DNA from: Clostridioides difficile_D
Lineage (GTDB): Bacteria > Bacillota > Clostridia > Peptostreptococcales > Peptostreptococcaceae
Direction of reading: 5' to 3'
Assembly: GCA_945861085.1 (NCBI GenBank)
Contig: OX244046.1
Location: 2,852,001 to 2,916,000 of the forward strand
Length of the DNA: 64,000 bases
Of the stretch, positions 1 to 9,026 are shown piece after piece; position 1 is the stretch's first letter, and the number at the start of each line of letters is the position of its first letter. The position numbers were made by a program, and so were the translations under genes. The notes under the pieces were generated by a model that was not told where the DNA came from, did no database searches, and worked only from the letters and a program-made list of their open reading frames with translations.

Positions 1-123
1 TTTAAATCATCTAAAATATAACAAGTATACATTGTATTTTGAAATATTATTCTTGATTTATGATAAATTTAATGATAAAATCACGATTATATAAACTATA
101 TTGATTATTTGTAGGTGAATAAA

Positions 124-774
124 ATGACAAATAAAGAATTACAAAAGAAAAGGATATTGATGTATTTCATAGAAGCTGCTCAAAACATTATGGAAAATGA
201 AGGTATAGAAAATATTACACTTCGTAAGGTTGCAGATATGGCTGGCTATAACAGTTCAACTCTATACAAATACTTTAAAAATTTAGACCATTTAATATCA
301 TTTGCATCTATAAAATATTTTAAAGATTATAACTTGAATATTTCAAGGTGTATAGAGAATGTCAATGATGAATATAAGAAATATATAATTATGTGGAAAT
401 TATTTTGTAAGCATTCTTTTGATAATGCCCAAGCTTTTTATCAGGTATTTTTTAACTTGTCTAGTGATGAACTTAGTTATATAACAAAACAATATTACGA
501 TATGTTTCCAGAAGATTTAGGTATTCATGATAGTGACATATCTTTAATGATTACAGGAAAAAGTATAAAAGAAAGAAATAAAATACTATTGAACAATCTT
601 GTAGATACTGGATATATACCTGCTAAAGATTTAGATATAATCAATGATATAATTATTTCTTTTTATCAAAATCTATTGTTCTTAAAAAAGAACACAGGAA
701 AAAATTCTGATGACGATGAATTAACTATGAAAATGATTTCTTCTATTGAATACATAATAAAACATGCTAAGTAA
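124..774 (+). CDS. TetR/AcrR family transcriptional regulator
   Basis: This 216-residue protein has an N-terminal TetR-type helix-turn-helix (about residues 28-58, NITLRKVADMAG then STLYKYFKN), and the rest is a helical ligand-binding region without a recognisable signature. Target and ligand are unknown. A GTG at 115 is in frame, but the AGGTG at 113-117 sits 6 bases before the ATG at 124, so I take the ATG. The gene stands alone: the next gene (gpsA) is convergent, with a hairpin-forming repeat element between them. The family assignment is firm and the role is not. Confidence 0.85.
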   Translation: MTNKELQKKRILMYFIEAAQNIMENEGIENITLRKVADMAGYNSSTLYKYFKNLDHLISFASIKYFKDYNLNISRCIENVNDEYKKYIIMWKLFCKHSFDNAQAFYQVFFNLSSDELSYITKQYYDMFPEDLGIHDSDISLMITGKSIKERNKILLNNLVDTGYIPAKDLDIINDIIISFYQNLLFLKKNTGKNSDDDELTMKMISSIEYIIKHAK

Positions 775-778
775 AATA

Positions 779-894
779 AGGTCTGTATCAAAATAGAGAT
801 AATTATCTTTTTTATTTTTGAAATGATAAAAATATATTTGATTTCGTACAAAAAAGAGTGCCTCATGAACTAAAAAGTTCACTTTGAGGCACTA
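779..894 (+). repeat. ~116-bp dispersed repeat, copy 1 (MITE-like)
   Basis: This is one of three copies of the same element in the window (others at 53660-53776, inverted, and 56664-56780). All begin close to GTCTCAAAATAGAGATAA and end in a hairpin followed by TTTGAGGCAC or TTTGAGACAC, so the ends are imperfect inverted repeats of the GTCTCAAA type. It contains no ORF. Small size, inverted ends and dispersal suggest a miniature inverted-repeat element. This copy lies between convergent genes, and its 3' hairpin (856-893) probably terminates transcription from both sides. Confidence 0.75.
856..893. terminator. Hairpin inside repeat copy 1, probable bidirectional terminator
   Basis: GAGTGCCTCA and TGAAC pair with GTTCA and TGAGGCACT around an A-rich loop. 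A run of A precedes the stem on the plus strand, which gives a T-run for minus-strand transcription. It sits between the convergent TetR gene and gpsA. Confidence 0.6.
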
Positions 895-926
895 TCTAAA
901 GCAAATTTATTATTTATTATGCAAGT

Positions 927-1946
927 TTATATGTCATCACCTAAAACTACTTCTTCCATTTCATGCTTTTTACTTCTCATCATTAGTTCTATTCCAACTT
1001 CTTTAGGATTTGAACCTTTCTTTATTACAGAATATATAGCATTAGTTATCGGCATGTCTATATTCAAATTTTCAGCAACATCATGTGCTACTTCAGTAGC
1101 AGTTATTCCTTCTACAACCATCTTTACTTCTTTTAAAGTCTCTTCTAAACTCATACCTTGACCTATGAGTATACCAGCTCTTCTATTTCTACTATGCATA
1201 CTTGTACAGGTAACAATTAAATCTCCTATACCTGAAAGACCCGCAAATGTAGACATACTAGCTCCCATAGCAATTCCAAGTCTGCTCATTTCACTAATAC
1301 CTCTTGTCATAAGGGCAGCTTTTGCATTATCACCATACCCCAATCCATCACATATCCCAGCTCCAAAGGCTATAATATTTTTTAATGCTCCTCCAAGTTC
1401 TACTCCAACTATATCTGGATTTGTATAAACTCTAAGTTTAGGGCTCATAAATAAATCTTGTATCATCTGTGCTACTTTTAAATCTTTAGAAGCTACTACT
1501 ACTGTAGTAGGAATATCCCTTGCTACTTCTTCAGCATGAGATGGCCCAGATAGTATTACATATGGATTTTGTGGTAATTCTTCTTCACAGACTTGAGACA
1601 ATCTAAGTCTAGTACCTTTTTCAAGACCTTTTGCTACATTTACAATAATTTGTCCCTCTTTTATAAATGGTTTTATTTTCTGACAAGTACTCCTTACAGC
1701 CTGTGATGGAACTGCTAGAACTATCACCTTACAATCTTTTATAGTTTTTTCTATATCAGTACTTATAGTTATATTATTTGGAAATAATACTCCTGGTAAA
1801 TAGTCTGTATTTTCTTTAGTTCTGTTTATTTTTTTAGCTTGTTCTTCTTTTCGAGTCCACATGCTCACATCATTACCTTTTTTTGCAAGACCTAAAGCTA
1901 ATGCACTTCCCCAGCTTCCAGTACCTAATACACATACTTTCTCCAT
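927..1946 (-). CDS. gpsA: Glycerol-3-phosphate dehydrogenase [NAD(P)+]
   Basis: Makes sn-glycerol-3-phosphate from dihydroxyacetone phosphate for phospholipid synthesis in the cytoplasm. The N-terminus has the nucleotide-binding GTGSWGSALA motif. The middle carries the ILSGPSHAEEVA stretch and the conserved catalytic-lysine region GGALKNIIAFGAG, followed by GMSEM-like and RNRRAG segments typical of the family. Length is 339 aa, as expected. A GTG at 1958 is in frame, but AGGTGGTG at 1953-1960 overlaps it and lies 8 bases before the ATG at 1946, which fixes the start. It follows plsY by 30 bp; the two enzymes act in sequence, so co-transcription makes sense. Confidence 0.97.
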   Translation of the reverse strand: MEKVCVLGTGSWGSALALGLAKKGNDVSMWTRKEEQAKKINRTKENTDYLPGVLFPNNITISTDIEKTIKDCKVIVLAVPSQAVRSTCQKIKPFIKEGQIIVNVAKGLEKGTRLRLSQVCEEELPQNPYVILSGPSHAEEVARDIPTTVVVASKDLKVAQMIQDLFMSPKLRVYTNPDIVGVELGGALKNIIAFGAGICDGLGYGDNAKAALMTRGISEMSRLGIAMGASMSTFAGLSGIGDLIVTCTSMHSRNRRAGILIGQGMSLEETLKEVKMVVEGITATEVAHDVAENLNIDMPITNAIYSVIKKGSNPKEVGIELMMRSKKHEMEEVVLGDDI

Positions 1947-1976
1947 GTTTAACACCACCTGAGTATAATATATTTA

Positions 1977-2591
1977 CTATTCTTTCTTTTGACCAATTTT
2001 TCTCTCTGTCCCATTTAATAATCGCTTTATATTTGCTCTGTGATTATATATTACTGATGCAGTTAAAAACAAAGCTACTATTAAGCCAGCTTTATTTTTT
2101 ACTATAATCATAAATATTGGTGAACATCCTATTCCTACAACAGAACCTAATGAAACATATTTTGTTATAGCTACCACCAATATAAATACTGCTAGACACA
2201 TTAATGTTATTACTGGATTTACAGCGAGCATTGCACCTAACGAAGTTGCAACACCTTTACCCCCTCTAAATCCTAAAACTGCTGGCCAATTATGACCTGC
2301 TACAACACATATAACTGCCAGATATCCAGCTAAAAGAGTATCTATACCAACCAATCTTGCTGTAAGCTCTGATATTAAAACAGCTATCACACCTTTAAGG
2401 ACATCACCTAAAAATGTCATTGCTCCTGCTCTTTTCCCAAGTGTCCTAAGTACATTTGTCGAACCTGCATTCCCTGAACCTTGTGTTCTTATATCAACCC
2501 CAGCAATTCGCTTTGCAACTATGTACGAAGTCGATATATTGCCTAAAAGATATGCAACCACAGCAATAATTATATAACTAAATATCTCCAC
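1977..2591 (-). CDS. plsY: Glycerol-3-phosphate acyltransferase PlsY
   Basis: An integral membrane acyltransferase that moves the acyl group from acyl-phosphate to glycerol-3-phosphate, the first step of phosphatidic acid synthesis. The 204-residue protein has about five hydrophobic segments and the three family motifs: GSGNAGSTNVLR near residue 40, HNWPAVLGFRGGKGVATSLG near 100, and a C-terminal NHRANIKRLLNG. The start is a GTG behind AGGGAGG. It lies between der and gpsA, and gpsA supplies its substrate. Confidence 0.96.
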   Translation of the reverse strand: MEIFSYIIIAVVAYLLGNISTSYIVAKRIAGVDIRTQGSGNAGSTNVLRTLGKRAGAMTFLGDVLKGVIAVLISELTARLVGIDTLLAGYLAVICVVAGHNWPAVLGFRGGKGVATSLGAMLAVNPVITLMCLAVFILVVAITKYVSLGSVVGIGCSPIFMIIVKNKAGLIVALFLTASVIYNHRANIKRLLNGTERKIGQKKE

Positions 2592-2625
2592 TGAATTTCC
2601 CTCCCTTTAGTTATATTTTAGATAT

Positions 2626-3951
2626 TTATTTTTTATTTTTTTGTCTATACTCAAACTTTATGGAAGTTCCTTCAAATCCAAAATTTTCTCTTATCTTATT
2701 CTCAAGGTATCTTTGATATGAGAAGTGAGTTAAGTCCTTATCATTTATAAACAGTGTAATTTTAGGAGGTCTAATGTCTGTTTGAGTCCCATAGTAAATT
2801 TTTAATCTTCTACCTTTGTCAGATGGTGGTTGATTTAACATTACAGCTTCTCCAATTACTTCATTTAGTGCTGAAGTTGATATTCTCTTAGAATGTTCAT
2901 TTGACACATACTCAACTGTATCCAATATCTTATTCATTCTTTGATTAGTCTTTGCAGAAACAAATACTATTGGAGCATACATCATAAATGGAAATTTTTC
3001 TTTTATATCTTTTGTGTAATTACTCATAGTCTTATTATCTTTCTCTATTAAGTCCCATTTATTGATTACAAATATACACCCTTTACCTTCATCATGTGCT
3101 ATACCTGCAACTTTTGTATCTTGTTCTGTTACACCTTCTAGAGCATCTATTACTATCAATACTACATCTGCTCTATCCACTGCACTCATGGCTCTTATTA
3201 CACTGTATTTTTCTATTGTCTCATATATTTTACTTTTTCTTCTAAGACCTGCTGTATCTATCAGAAGAAATTTCTGTCCATTTTTTTCAAAATAAGTATC
3301 AATTGCGTCCCTAGTAGTTCCTGCAATTGGACTTACAATTACTCTTTCTTCTCCAAGTATCTTATTAAGTATAGAACTTTTTCCTGCATTTGGTTTACCT
3401 GTTATAGCTACTCTTATTATATCTTCTTCATACTCTGTATCTAATCCTGCTGGAAAATTTTCAACTATCTCATCTAATAAATCTCCAAATCCCATACTAT
3501 TAGCTCCTGAAACTGCAAAAGGAGTTCCAAATCCCAATTCATAAAAATCGTATATATTATCAAATTGACTCTGACTATCAATCTTATTAACTACTAAGAT
3601 TACTGGTTTTTTTGTCTTTCTAAGCAATTGTGCAATTTCTTTATCAGCAGCTGTTATTCCAGCCTTACCATCAACTATAAAAAGTATTACATGTGACATG
3701 TCCATTGCAAGCATTGCTTGATTTCTCATTTGAGATAATATTATATCTTCGCTATCAGGTTCAATTCCTCCTGTATCCACTAATGTAAAATACTTATCTA
3801 ACCACTCTACTTCAGCAAATATTCTATCTCTTGTAACTCCAGGTGTATTTTCAACTATTGATATCCTTTTTCCTGCAAATTTATTAAATATTGTAGACTT
3901 ACCAACGTTTGGTCTCCCAACTACAGCTACAACTGGCCTGCTTATACTCAT
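2626..3951 (-). CDS. der: Ribosome-associated GTPase Der (EngA)
   Basis: An essential GTPase for 50S subunit maturation. It has two tandem G domains: the first with GRPNVGKS, DTGG and NKID; the second with GKPNAGKS from about residue 186, then DTAGLRRKSK and NKWD. A C-terminal KH-like domain of about 90 residues follows. The length (441 aa) is normal. The ATG follows AAGGAG at a good distance. It is upstream of plsY-gpsA in the same direction with short gaps. Confidence 0.98.
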   Translation of the reverse strand: MSISRPVVAVVGRPNVGKSTIFNKFAGKRISIVENTPGVTRDRIFAEVEWLDKYFTLVDTGGIEPDSEDIILSQMRNQAMLAMDMSHVILFIVDGKAGITAADKEIAQLLRKTKKPVILVVNKIDSQSQFDNIYDFYELGFGTPFAVSGANSMGFGDLLDEIVENFPAGLDTEYEEDIIRVAITGKPNAGKSSILNKILGEERVIVSPIAGTTRDAIDTYFEKNGQKFLLIDTAGLRRKSKIYETIEKYSVIRAMSAVDRADVVLIVIDALEGVTEQDTKVAGIAHDEGKGCIFVINKWDLIEKDNKTMSNYTKDIKEKFPFMMYAPIVFVSAKTNQRMNKILDTVEYVSNEHSKRISTSALNEVIGEAVMLNQPPSDKGRRLKIYYGTQTDIRPPKITLFINDKDLTHFSYQRYLENKIRENFGFEGTSIKFEYRQKNKK

Positions 3952-3978
3952 TTTGTTTCTCCTTCCATCTTTTGTTTT

Positions 3979-5319
3979 CTATTTTAAAATTTTATCCACA
4001 AAGTCTTTTCCTTCATTCAAACATGGGATAATTTTTATTTTCATAAGTTCTTCTAACTGATTTAGTTCAATATTATCTAAAAAAATTTCTTCATCTGCTT
4101 TTAGCATACTTCTTGTTATATAAAGAGCTTCTCCTAATTCTTTATTTGCAAGCTGCTCTTTTAAATCTTTAGCTGTTAAAAGCCCTGATACAGTTATTGT
4201 CTCGCCAAAAAATTTATTTTTTATTTCATATACATTTACTTGAAGATTTTTAAACTTGTCCATCATAGCATCTGCCATACTTTGTATGAATTCATATGCA
4301 GAATGACCAGTAGCTATTGATACTTTCTTTTCTCTTTTAAGCATATTTTCTGGTAACGTATTTAAATATTCTTCAATTTCTGTTTTTAATTTACGTATCA
4401 TTCCAACACCATCTTCAAACTGTAAAAACCCTTCATATTCTTCATATTTAGGTAATTCTATTTTAGATAATATATAAAATTCATCTGATAAAAAGGCAAA
4501 TCGAGTCCCTATTTCATTAAGATATTTTTTTTGCATTTTGTGTATCTGTTCTATAGTTCTACTTGCACCTTTACTATCAAATATGTCTAAGTTTGCTAAA
4601 TTTTCTCTGTGTTTTGTAATTCCAACTGGTACTATCGCAACACTGTTTACATATGGATAAAGTTGAGCTAGTTCTTTTATTGTTCTATCCAATTCCTTTC
4701 CATCATTTATACCTGGACATAAAACAATTTGACAGTTCATTTCTATATGAGCATCTGCCAATCTCTCCATTATACCATATAATTTTCCTGCAAATTTATT
4801 GCTTATCATTTTTTGTCTTAATTCTGGATTAGTTGTATGCACAGATATATTTATAGGACTTATTCTATATTTAATGATATTATTTATATCTTCTTCACTC
4901 ATATTTGTAAGTGTAACAAAATTTCCTTGTAAAAAAGATAATCTTGAATCATCATCTTTAAAATAAAGAGTTTCTCTCATACCTTCTGGCAATTGGTCTA
5001 TAAAACAAAACATACACTTATTTCTACAGCTTTTAGCTTGGTCAATTATTGGATTTGTAAATTCAACACCCAAATCTTCATCATAGTCTTTTTCTATCTC
5101 GTATATGTAGACTTCGCCATCTTTTTTTTGTATTTCTACTTCTAAATATTCATCACTTAGTAAGAATCTATACTCTATTATATCATGTATTGGCTGTTCA
5201 TTCACAGATATAAGTAAATCTCCTACTTCTATACCTATTTCTTCTGCAATACTATTTTTGTAAACCTTACTTATAATATTATTTATTTTTTTTACATTTA
5301 CTTCCAATATTTTCACCAC
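3979..5319 (-). CDS. DUF512 family protein: PDZ domain plus radical-SAM-type Fe-S domain
   Basis: The N-terminal ~60 residues resemble a PDZ domain (SIAEEIGIEVGDLLISVNEQ). A radical-SAM-like core follows with a cysteine cluster in SCRNKCMFCFIDQLPEGMRE (CX3CX2C) near residue 98, then the DUF512 C-terminal region. The biochemical function is not established; the family is widespread in Clostridia and cyanobacteria. The start is uncertain: GTG at 5319 or 5316 lack a well-placed Shine-Dalgarno, while TTG at 5307 has GTGGTG 6-8 bases upstream. It sits 27 bp before der and is probably co-transcribed. Confidence 0.85.
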   Translation of the reverse strand: MVKILEVNVKKINNIISKVYKNSIAEEIGIEVGDLLISVNEQPIHDIIEYRFLLSDEYLEVEIQKKDGEVYIYEIEKDYDEDLGVEFTNPIIDQAKSCRNKCMFCFIDQLPEGMRETLYFKDDDSRLSFLQGNFVTLTNMSEEDINNIIKYRISPINISVHTTNPELRQKMISNKFAGKLYGIMERLADAHIEMNCQIVLCPGINDGKELDRTIKELAQLYPYVNSVAIVPVGITKHRENLANLDIFDSKGASRTIEQIHKMQKKYLNEIGTRFAFLSDEFYILSKIELPKYEEYEGFLQFEDGVGMIRKLKTEIEEYLNTLPENMLKREKKVSIATGHSAYEFIQSMADAMMDKFKNLQVNVYEIKNKFFGETITVSGLLTAKDLKEQLANKELGEALYITRSMLKADEEIFLDNIELNQLEELMKIKIIPCLNEGKDFVDKILK

Positions 5320-5469
5320 TCTTTTGTATTCATCAAGGCTTATTATAATATATTTTCATATACAATTTGTTAATTTATTATATTTTATAATAGCATTTTT
5401 AAACATTTCATGTCATAATAACACATTTTAATTCTAATAGTCAATATGAGCAAATAGCTATAAAATAGA

Positions 5470-5524
5470 TTAAAACAAATAATATTCAAATCTTTAAGAG
5501 ACTTAAATTTGAATATTATTTGTT
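5470..5524 (-). terminator. Intrinsic terminator after the YIEGIA module
   Basis: An 18-bp perfect stem (5474-5491 with 5507-5524) is followed on the minus strand by TTTTAATC. It separates the sporulation-type module from the DUF512/der/plsY/gpsA group. Confidence 0.8.
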
Positions 5525-5543
5525 ATTAAAAAAAATTATAATT

Positions 5544-5744
5544 TTAATGTTTTACTATGATTAACGTTCCATTTGTCATATCATGAACCATTCCACCTAC
5601 ACACTTTGACATCAACAATGCCTTATTTTGTAAATCTTTCTCATCATTTGCATAAAATATTGGACAACCTCCACCATTTTTCATATTCTTATCCAGTGTA
5701 ACTATAGCTAGGGTATATTCATTTAAACCTATATCCATTCCCAT
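5544..5744 (-). CDS. Small protein, capping-complex-subunit type for YIEGIA
   Basis: This 66-residue protein starts MGMDIGLNEYTLAIVTLDKN and contains GGGCPIFYAND and a cysteine in MSKCVGGMVHDM. It matches my recollection of the small family named 'capping complex subunit for YIEGIA', which always neighbours YIEGIA membrane proteins. A GTG 9 bases further upstream is in frame, but AAAGGAAG lies about 8 bases before the ATG at 5744, and that start leaves 1 bp between this gene and the stop of the YIEGIA gene. The function beyond that association is unknown. Confidence 0.7.
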   Translation of the reverse strand: MGMDIGLNEYTLAIVTLDKNMKNGGGCPIFYANDEKDLQNKALLMSKCVGGMVHDMTNGTLIIVKH

Positions 5745-5745
5745 C

Positions 5746-6678
5746 TTATGCACTTCCTTTCTTTCCTATTTTATAATTTTTTAGTGATAAGTTTTTTCCT
5801 TTAGAACTTGAAAGTATTGGACACGACTTTACAGCTTCCATTACTTTTTCTACATTCTTATCTACTGGTAAATAAGCAATCATTATACTTTCATCATTTT
5901 TATTCCTTCTAGGCAATGGTACGAATGAAGGTTCTCCATAATCTCCATATAAACCTAACCTTGAATATATATTGTATACTATCGCTTGTCTTTGACCTGA
6001 GTCAAACAATATTCCTGCATTAGCATAATCTTTATTTTTAGGAATTATTTTTATTCCTACACCTCTATTAATATATACTTCTCTATCACTTTTTAGACCT
6101 ATATTTGTTATCCCTTTTAAATCTCCTACTTTCAATATAGACTCATCTACAAAACTAATCTCAGCAGGAATTACATCAGCTATGTCTCCAATACTTTTTC
6201 TAGTAAGGAGTTTTTTTAGTATAAAAGCTAATAATAATCCACAAATTGAACTTATTATTAGGCTCATACCTTCACTTATATTCGTTTCTGCAAGTATTAC
6301 ATAATACAATCCTATTGTTAAAAAGGATGTAACTATACACATATAATTTCTTACTTCGTAAGTTCTAGCTATCTCTTCTATGAATGCAGCTCCTCTTTTT
6401 ACAAGTTGAACTTCCTCTAAGTTTTGCAATGTATTTCTTCTATTTGCTCTCACTTGTCTAAATTGTTCTGCTGCTAGGGATAAAAATGTTATAGATGTAT
6501 AAGAACGATCTATAAGAGCTGGAACCAATAATGCTCCTAGTGAAGAAGCGACGAATGCTAATATAAGTTGAGACAGTAAAACATTTGGTTGCGTTGGATA
6601 CTGCTTTTGGTCTAAATTCAACATTATAACTCTAGATGTTATACCGATAATAACAGCAACAAAAAATACTCTATCCAT
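5746..6678 (-). CDS. YIEGIA family membrane protein, copy 1
   Basis: This 310-residue protein has an N-terminal hydrophobic segment, a second pair near residues 35-60, the family-naming motif as AFIEEIARTYEVRNY near residue 100, then two hydrophobic helices (about 110-160). A soluble C-terminal half follows, including TNIGLKSDREVYINRG, IIPK and GQRQAIVYNIYS. The next gene upstream is a clear paralogue with the same layout. In spore formers this family is linked to sporulation, but no precise function is known. It is probably one transcript with copy 2 and the small capping gene. Confidence 0.8.
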   Translation of the reverse strand: MDRVFFVAVIIGITSRVIMLNLDQKQYPTQPNVLLSQLILAFVASSLGALLVPALIDRSYTSITFLSLAAEQFRQVRANRRNTLQNLEEVQLVKRGAAFIEEIARTYEVRNYMCIVTSFLTIGLYYVILAETNISEGMSLIISSICGLLLAFILKKLLTRKSIGDIADVIPAEISFVDESILKVGDLKGITNIGLKSDREVYINRGVGIKIIPKNKDYANAGILFDSGQRQAIVYNIYSRLGLYGDYGEPSFVPLPRRNKNDESIMIAYLPVDKNVEKVMEAVKSCPILSSSKGKNLSLKNYKIGKKGSA

Positions 6679-6722
6679 TAAATCACTCCTAAAATATTTA
6701 ATCTAAAATATTACATTTAAAT

Positions 6723-7655
6723 CTATAAAGTTTTTCTAGAAAAATCACTCTGTTTTCCTTTTGATGTTTCTATAATAGGCGTACTTTTCACTACATCTAT
6801 CATGACATCTATATCTTTGAGTATTGGCATATATGGTATAACCACAGTACTTTTTTTTAAGTTAGTCTTAGATATAGCTACAATATCAACCTCATCTACA
6901 TCTCTATCTATACCCATATGAATAAATAGATTATGTATTATAGCTTGTCTTTGCCCTATATCATTTACTATTCCAAATGCACCTAAATCTCTTGGTATAA
7001 CTTCTACAGCCAGACATTCATTTCTGTATTTTTCTCTTGTACTTTCTAGACCTATATTCGTTATTATTACATCATTTACCATTAAAATAGGTCCTTCAAA
7101 ACTTATTTTCGCAGGAACTATATCCGCTATATCTGCTATACTGTTTCTTCTTAAAAATCTTCTAAAAATTAAACCAACAATAGACCCTGACACAATAGCT
7201 AATACTGTACAATAAAGAAAGCTAAGGTTATACTTTCTTGCAAAAACAATATAAACTATAGAAGATACTAATGCAGAAAAGAGACTTATATAACTTCTAG
7301 ATTCATACGTAGATGCTATTTCTTCGACGTAAGCATCTCCCTTTGGTACTAATTCTTCATTGTCAATATTTTTTAATGTTATTCTCTCCTGCTCTGCAAG
7401 ACCTTGAAACTGTTGTATTGCTACTGCAAAAAATGTCAATGCTGCAAACTCCTTGTCTATAAGTGCAGGCAATGCTATAGCACCTAATGAAGCTGAAAGC
7501 CCAGATATAATTATCTGTTCTAAATAATCTTGTGGTCTTGATGGGTATTGTTTGTCTGTAACTCTTAAAACTAATCCTCTACATAATATTCCTACAACTA
7601 GTGCAACTATAAAAGAGTGTCTAAATAAATTTGCATTCAATAAACTTTCTTCCAT
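6723..7655 (-). CDS. YIEGIA family membrane protein, copy 2
   Basis: A 310-residue paralogue of the following gene: both have KQYPxxP near residue 35, ALIDxxxxxxTF, AYVEEIASTYESRSY here versus AFIEEIARTYEVRNY there, SIADIADIVPAKISF, TNIGLxSxRE and GQRQAIxxN. Identity looks moderate, which suggests an old tandem duplication rather than a recent one. It has four hydrophobic segments and a cytosolic or intermembrane C-terminal half. A terminator overlaps the stop of the upstream kinase gene, so this module probably has its own promoter in the short gap, but no promoter was identified. Confidence 0.8.
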   Translation of the reverse strand: MEESLLNANLFRHSFIVALVVGILCRGLVLRVTDKQYPSRPQDYLEQIIISGLSASLGAIALPALIDKEFAALTFFAVAIQQFQGLAEQERITLKNIDNEELVPKGDAYVEEIASTYESRSYISLFSALVSSIVYIVFARKYNLSFLYCTVLAIVSGSIVGLIFRRFLRRNSIADIADIVPAKISFEGPILMVNDVIITNIGLESTREKYRNECLAVEVIPRDLGAFGIVNDIGQRQAIIHNLFIHMGIDRDVDEVDIVAISKTNLKKSTVVIPYMPILKDIDVMIDVVKSTPIIETSKGKQSDFSRKTL

Positions 7656-7691
7656 TTTCTCAGCTCCTTCTCTTATATAGTTTGTGCAAAA

Positions 7692-7725
7692 AACAAAAAA
7701 AATTCCCTTCTATTTAAGGAAATTT
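7692..7725 (-). terminator. Intrinsic terminator overlapping the histidine kinase stop
   Basis: On the minus strand, AAATTTCCTT pairs with AAGGGAATTT (one G-U), followed by a run of T (plus-strand A-run 7692-7700). The 5' arm lies within the last codons of the kinase gene. Confidence 0.7.
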
Positions 7726-8999
7726 TTTTGTAATATTGTAACTATGAATTCGCTACCAATACCAAGTTCACTTTTTACTTTTATACATCCATTTAGCGAT
7801 TTAACTATATGCTTAGTTATAGCCAATCCTAAACCCGTTCCTCCTACATCTCTACTTCTTGCTTTATCTACTCTATAAAATCGTTCAAATATGCGTTCTA
7901 CATCTTCTTTTGGTATCCCTACACCATTATCTATAACTTTGATTACTATTTTTTCTTCATCTTTTAAAACTACAACTTGTACAATACCATTATCCTGAGT
8001 ATATTTTATAGCATTATCAACTAGGTTTAAAAATACTTGTTTTATATAATCCTTATTAGATAATATACTTATTGACTTATCATCACATTTATATAAAATT
8101 TCTATATTTTTTTCACTAGCTGAATGTTGAGTTATTTCATATACCTCTTTAAATACATCATATACTACAACATTTTCCATAAGAAGAGTATCTTTATTTT
8201 CCACAAATGATAATAATAATATATCATCAATCAATCTTTTTAATCTATCTGATTCACTTTCTATTATTTCTAAGAATCTATTTCTAGTATTCACATCTAT
8301 ATTTTCATTTGACTTTAGTGTTTCAACAAATCCACTTATAGATGTAAGTGGTGTTTTAAGTTCATGACTTACATTTGCAACAAAATCACTTCTCATATTT
8401 TCAAGCTTAACTTTTTTAGTAATATCTTCTATATTTACTATCGAACCTATTATTACATTGTTGGTATTTTGAAGATAAACTGGGTCTACTTTTATTTTGT
8501 ATACTATATCATCTTTAGTAGTAATATTGGCAGTTTCATTATCTTTAGAACCAATAAATCGAAGTATCTGTCTTAATATTTCTTCTTCTTTTATTACAAC
8601 ATTGATATTGTGACCTTCAACCAGTTGATTTGGTTCACTTTTTATCATTTCTTTTGCTTCATCATTTATCAGAAGTATATTTCCATTCACATCTATAGCC
8701 AGAATTCCATGAGATATACTCTTTAATATAGACCTTAACTGTAAATGCTTATACTGTACTTCTTCTAATGTTTTATCCATATTCTTTATCATATGATTAA
8801 AATTTCTAGCTAATTCTCCAAGCTCTCCTTTGGCTGATATATTAAGCCTAGCATGGTATTCATTATTACTTACTTTTTTTGAGACATATATAAATTCTTT
8901 TAAATATTTTCTTAATGTTATTGTGTATCTTACAGCTAATATCACAATAGCTATAGACAACATAACAATAAAAAAATATATACTGTTTAATTCTTCCAC
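7710..8999 (-). CDS. PhoR-like sensor histidine kinase
   Basis: A 429-residue membrane sensor kinase. Order of parts: one N-terminal transmembrane helix (FFIVMLSIAIVILAV); a HAMP-like linker (NEYHARLNISAKGELGELAR); a PAS domain (about 85-190); HisKA with the phospho-accepting histidine in NVSHELKTPLTSI near residue 210; and HATPase_c with N box NLVDNAIKYT, G1 DNGVGIP, F box ERFYRVDKARSR and G2 GGTGLGLAI. It lacks an obvious large extracellular domain. It lies 27 bp after the PhoB-like regulator and is clearly its partner. The signal is not shown by the sequence; no pst or phosphate genes are near. Confidence 0.93.
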   Translation of the reverse strand: MEELNSIYFFIVMLSIAIVILAVRYTITLRKYLKEFIYVSKKVSNNEYHARLNISAKGELGELARNFNHMIKNMDKTLEEVQYKHLQLRSILKSISHGILAIDVNGNILLINDEAKEMIKSEPNQLVEGHNINVVIKEEEILRQILRFIGSKDNETANITTKDDIVYKIKVDPVYLQNTNNVIIGSIVNIEDITKKVKLENMRSDFVANVSHELKTPLTSISGFVETLKSNENIDVNTRNRFLEIIESESDRLKRLIDDILLLSFVENKDTLLMENVVVYDVFKEVYEITQHSASEKNIEILYKCDDKSISILSNKDYIKQVFLNLVDNAIKYTQDNGIVQVVVLKDEEKIVIKVIDNGVGIPKEDVERIFERFYRVDKARSRDVGGTGLGLAITKHIVKSLNGCIKVKSELGIGSEFIVTILQKNFLK

Positions 9000-9026
9000 A
9001 AGATAACACTCCTAAAATATAACCTC

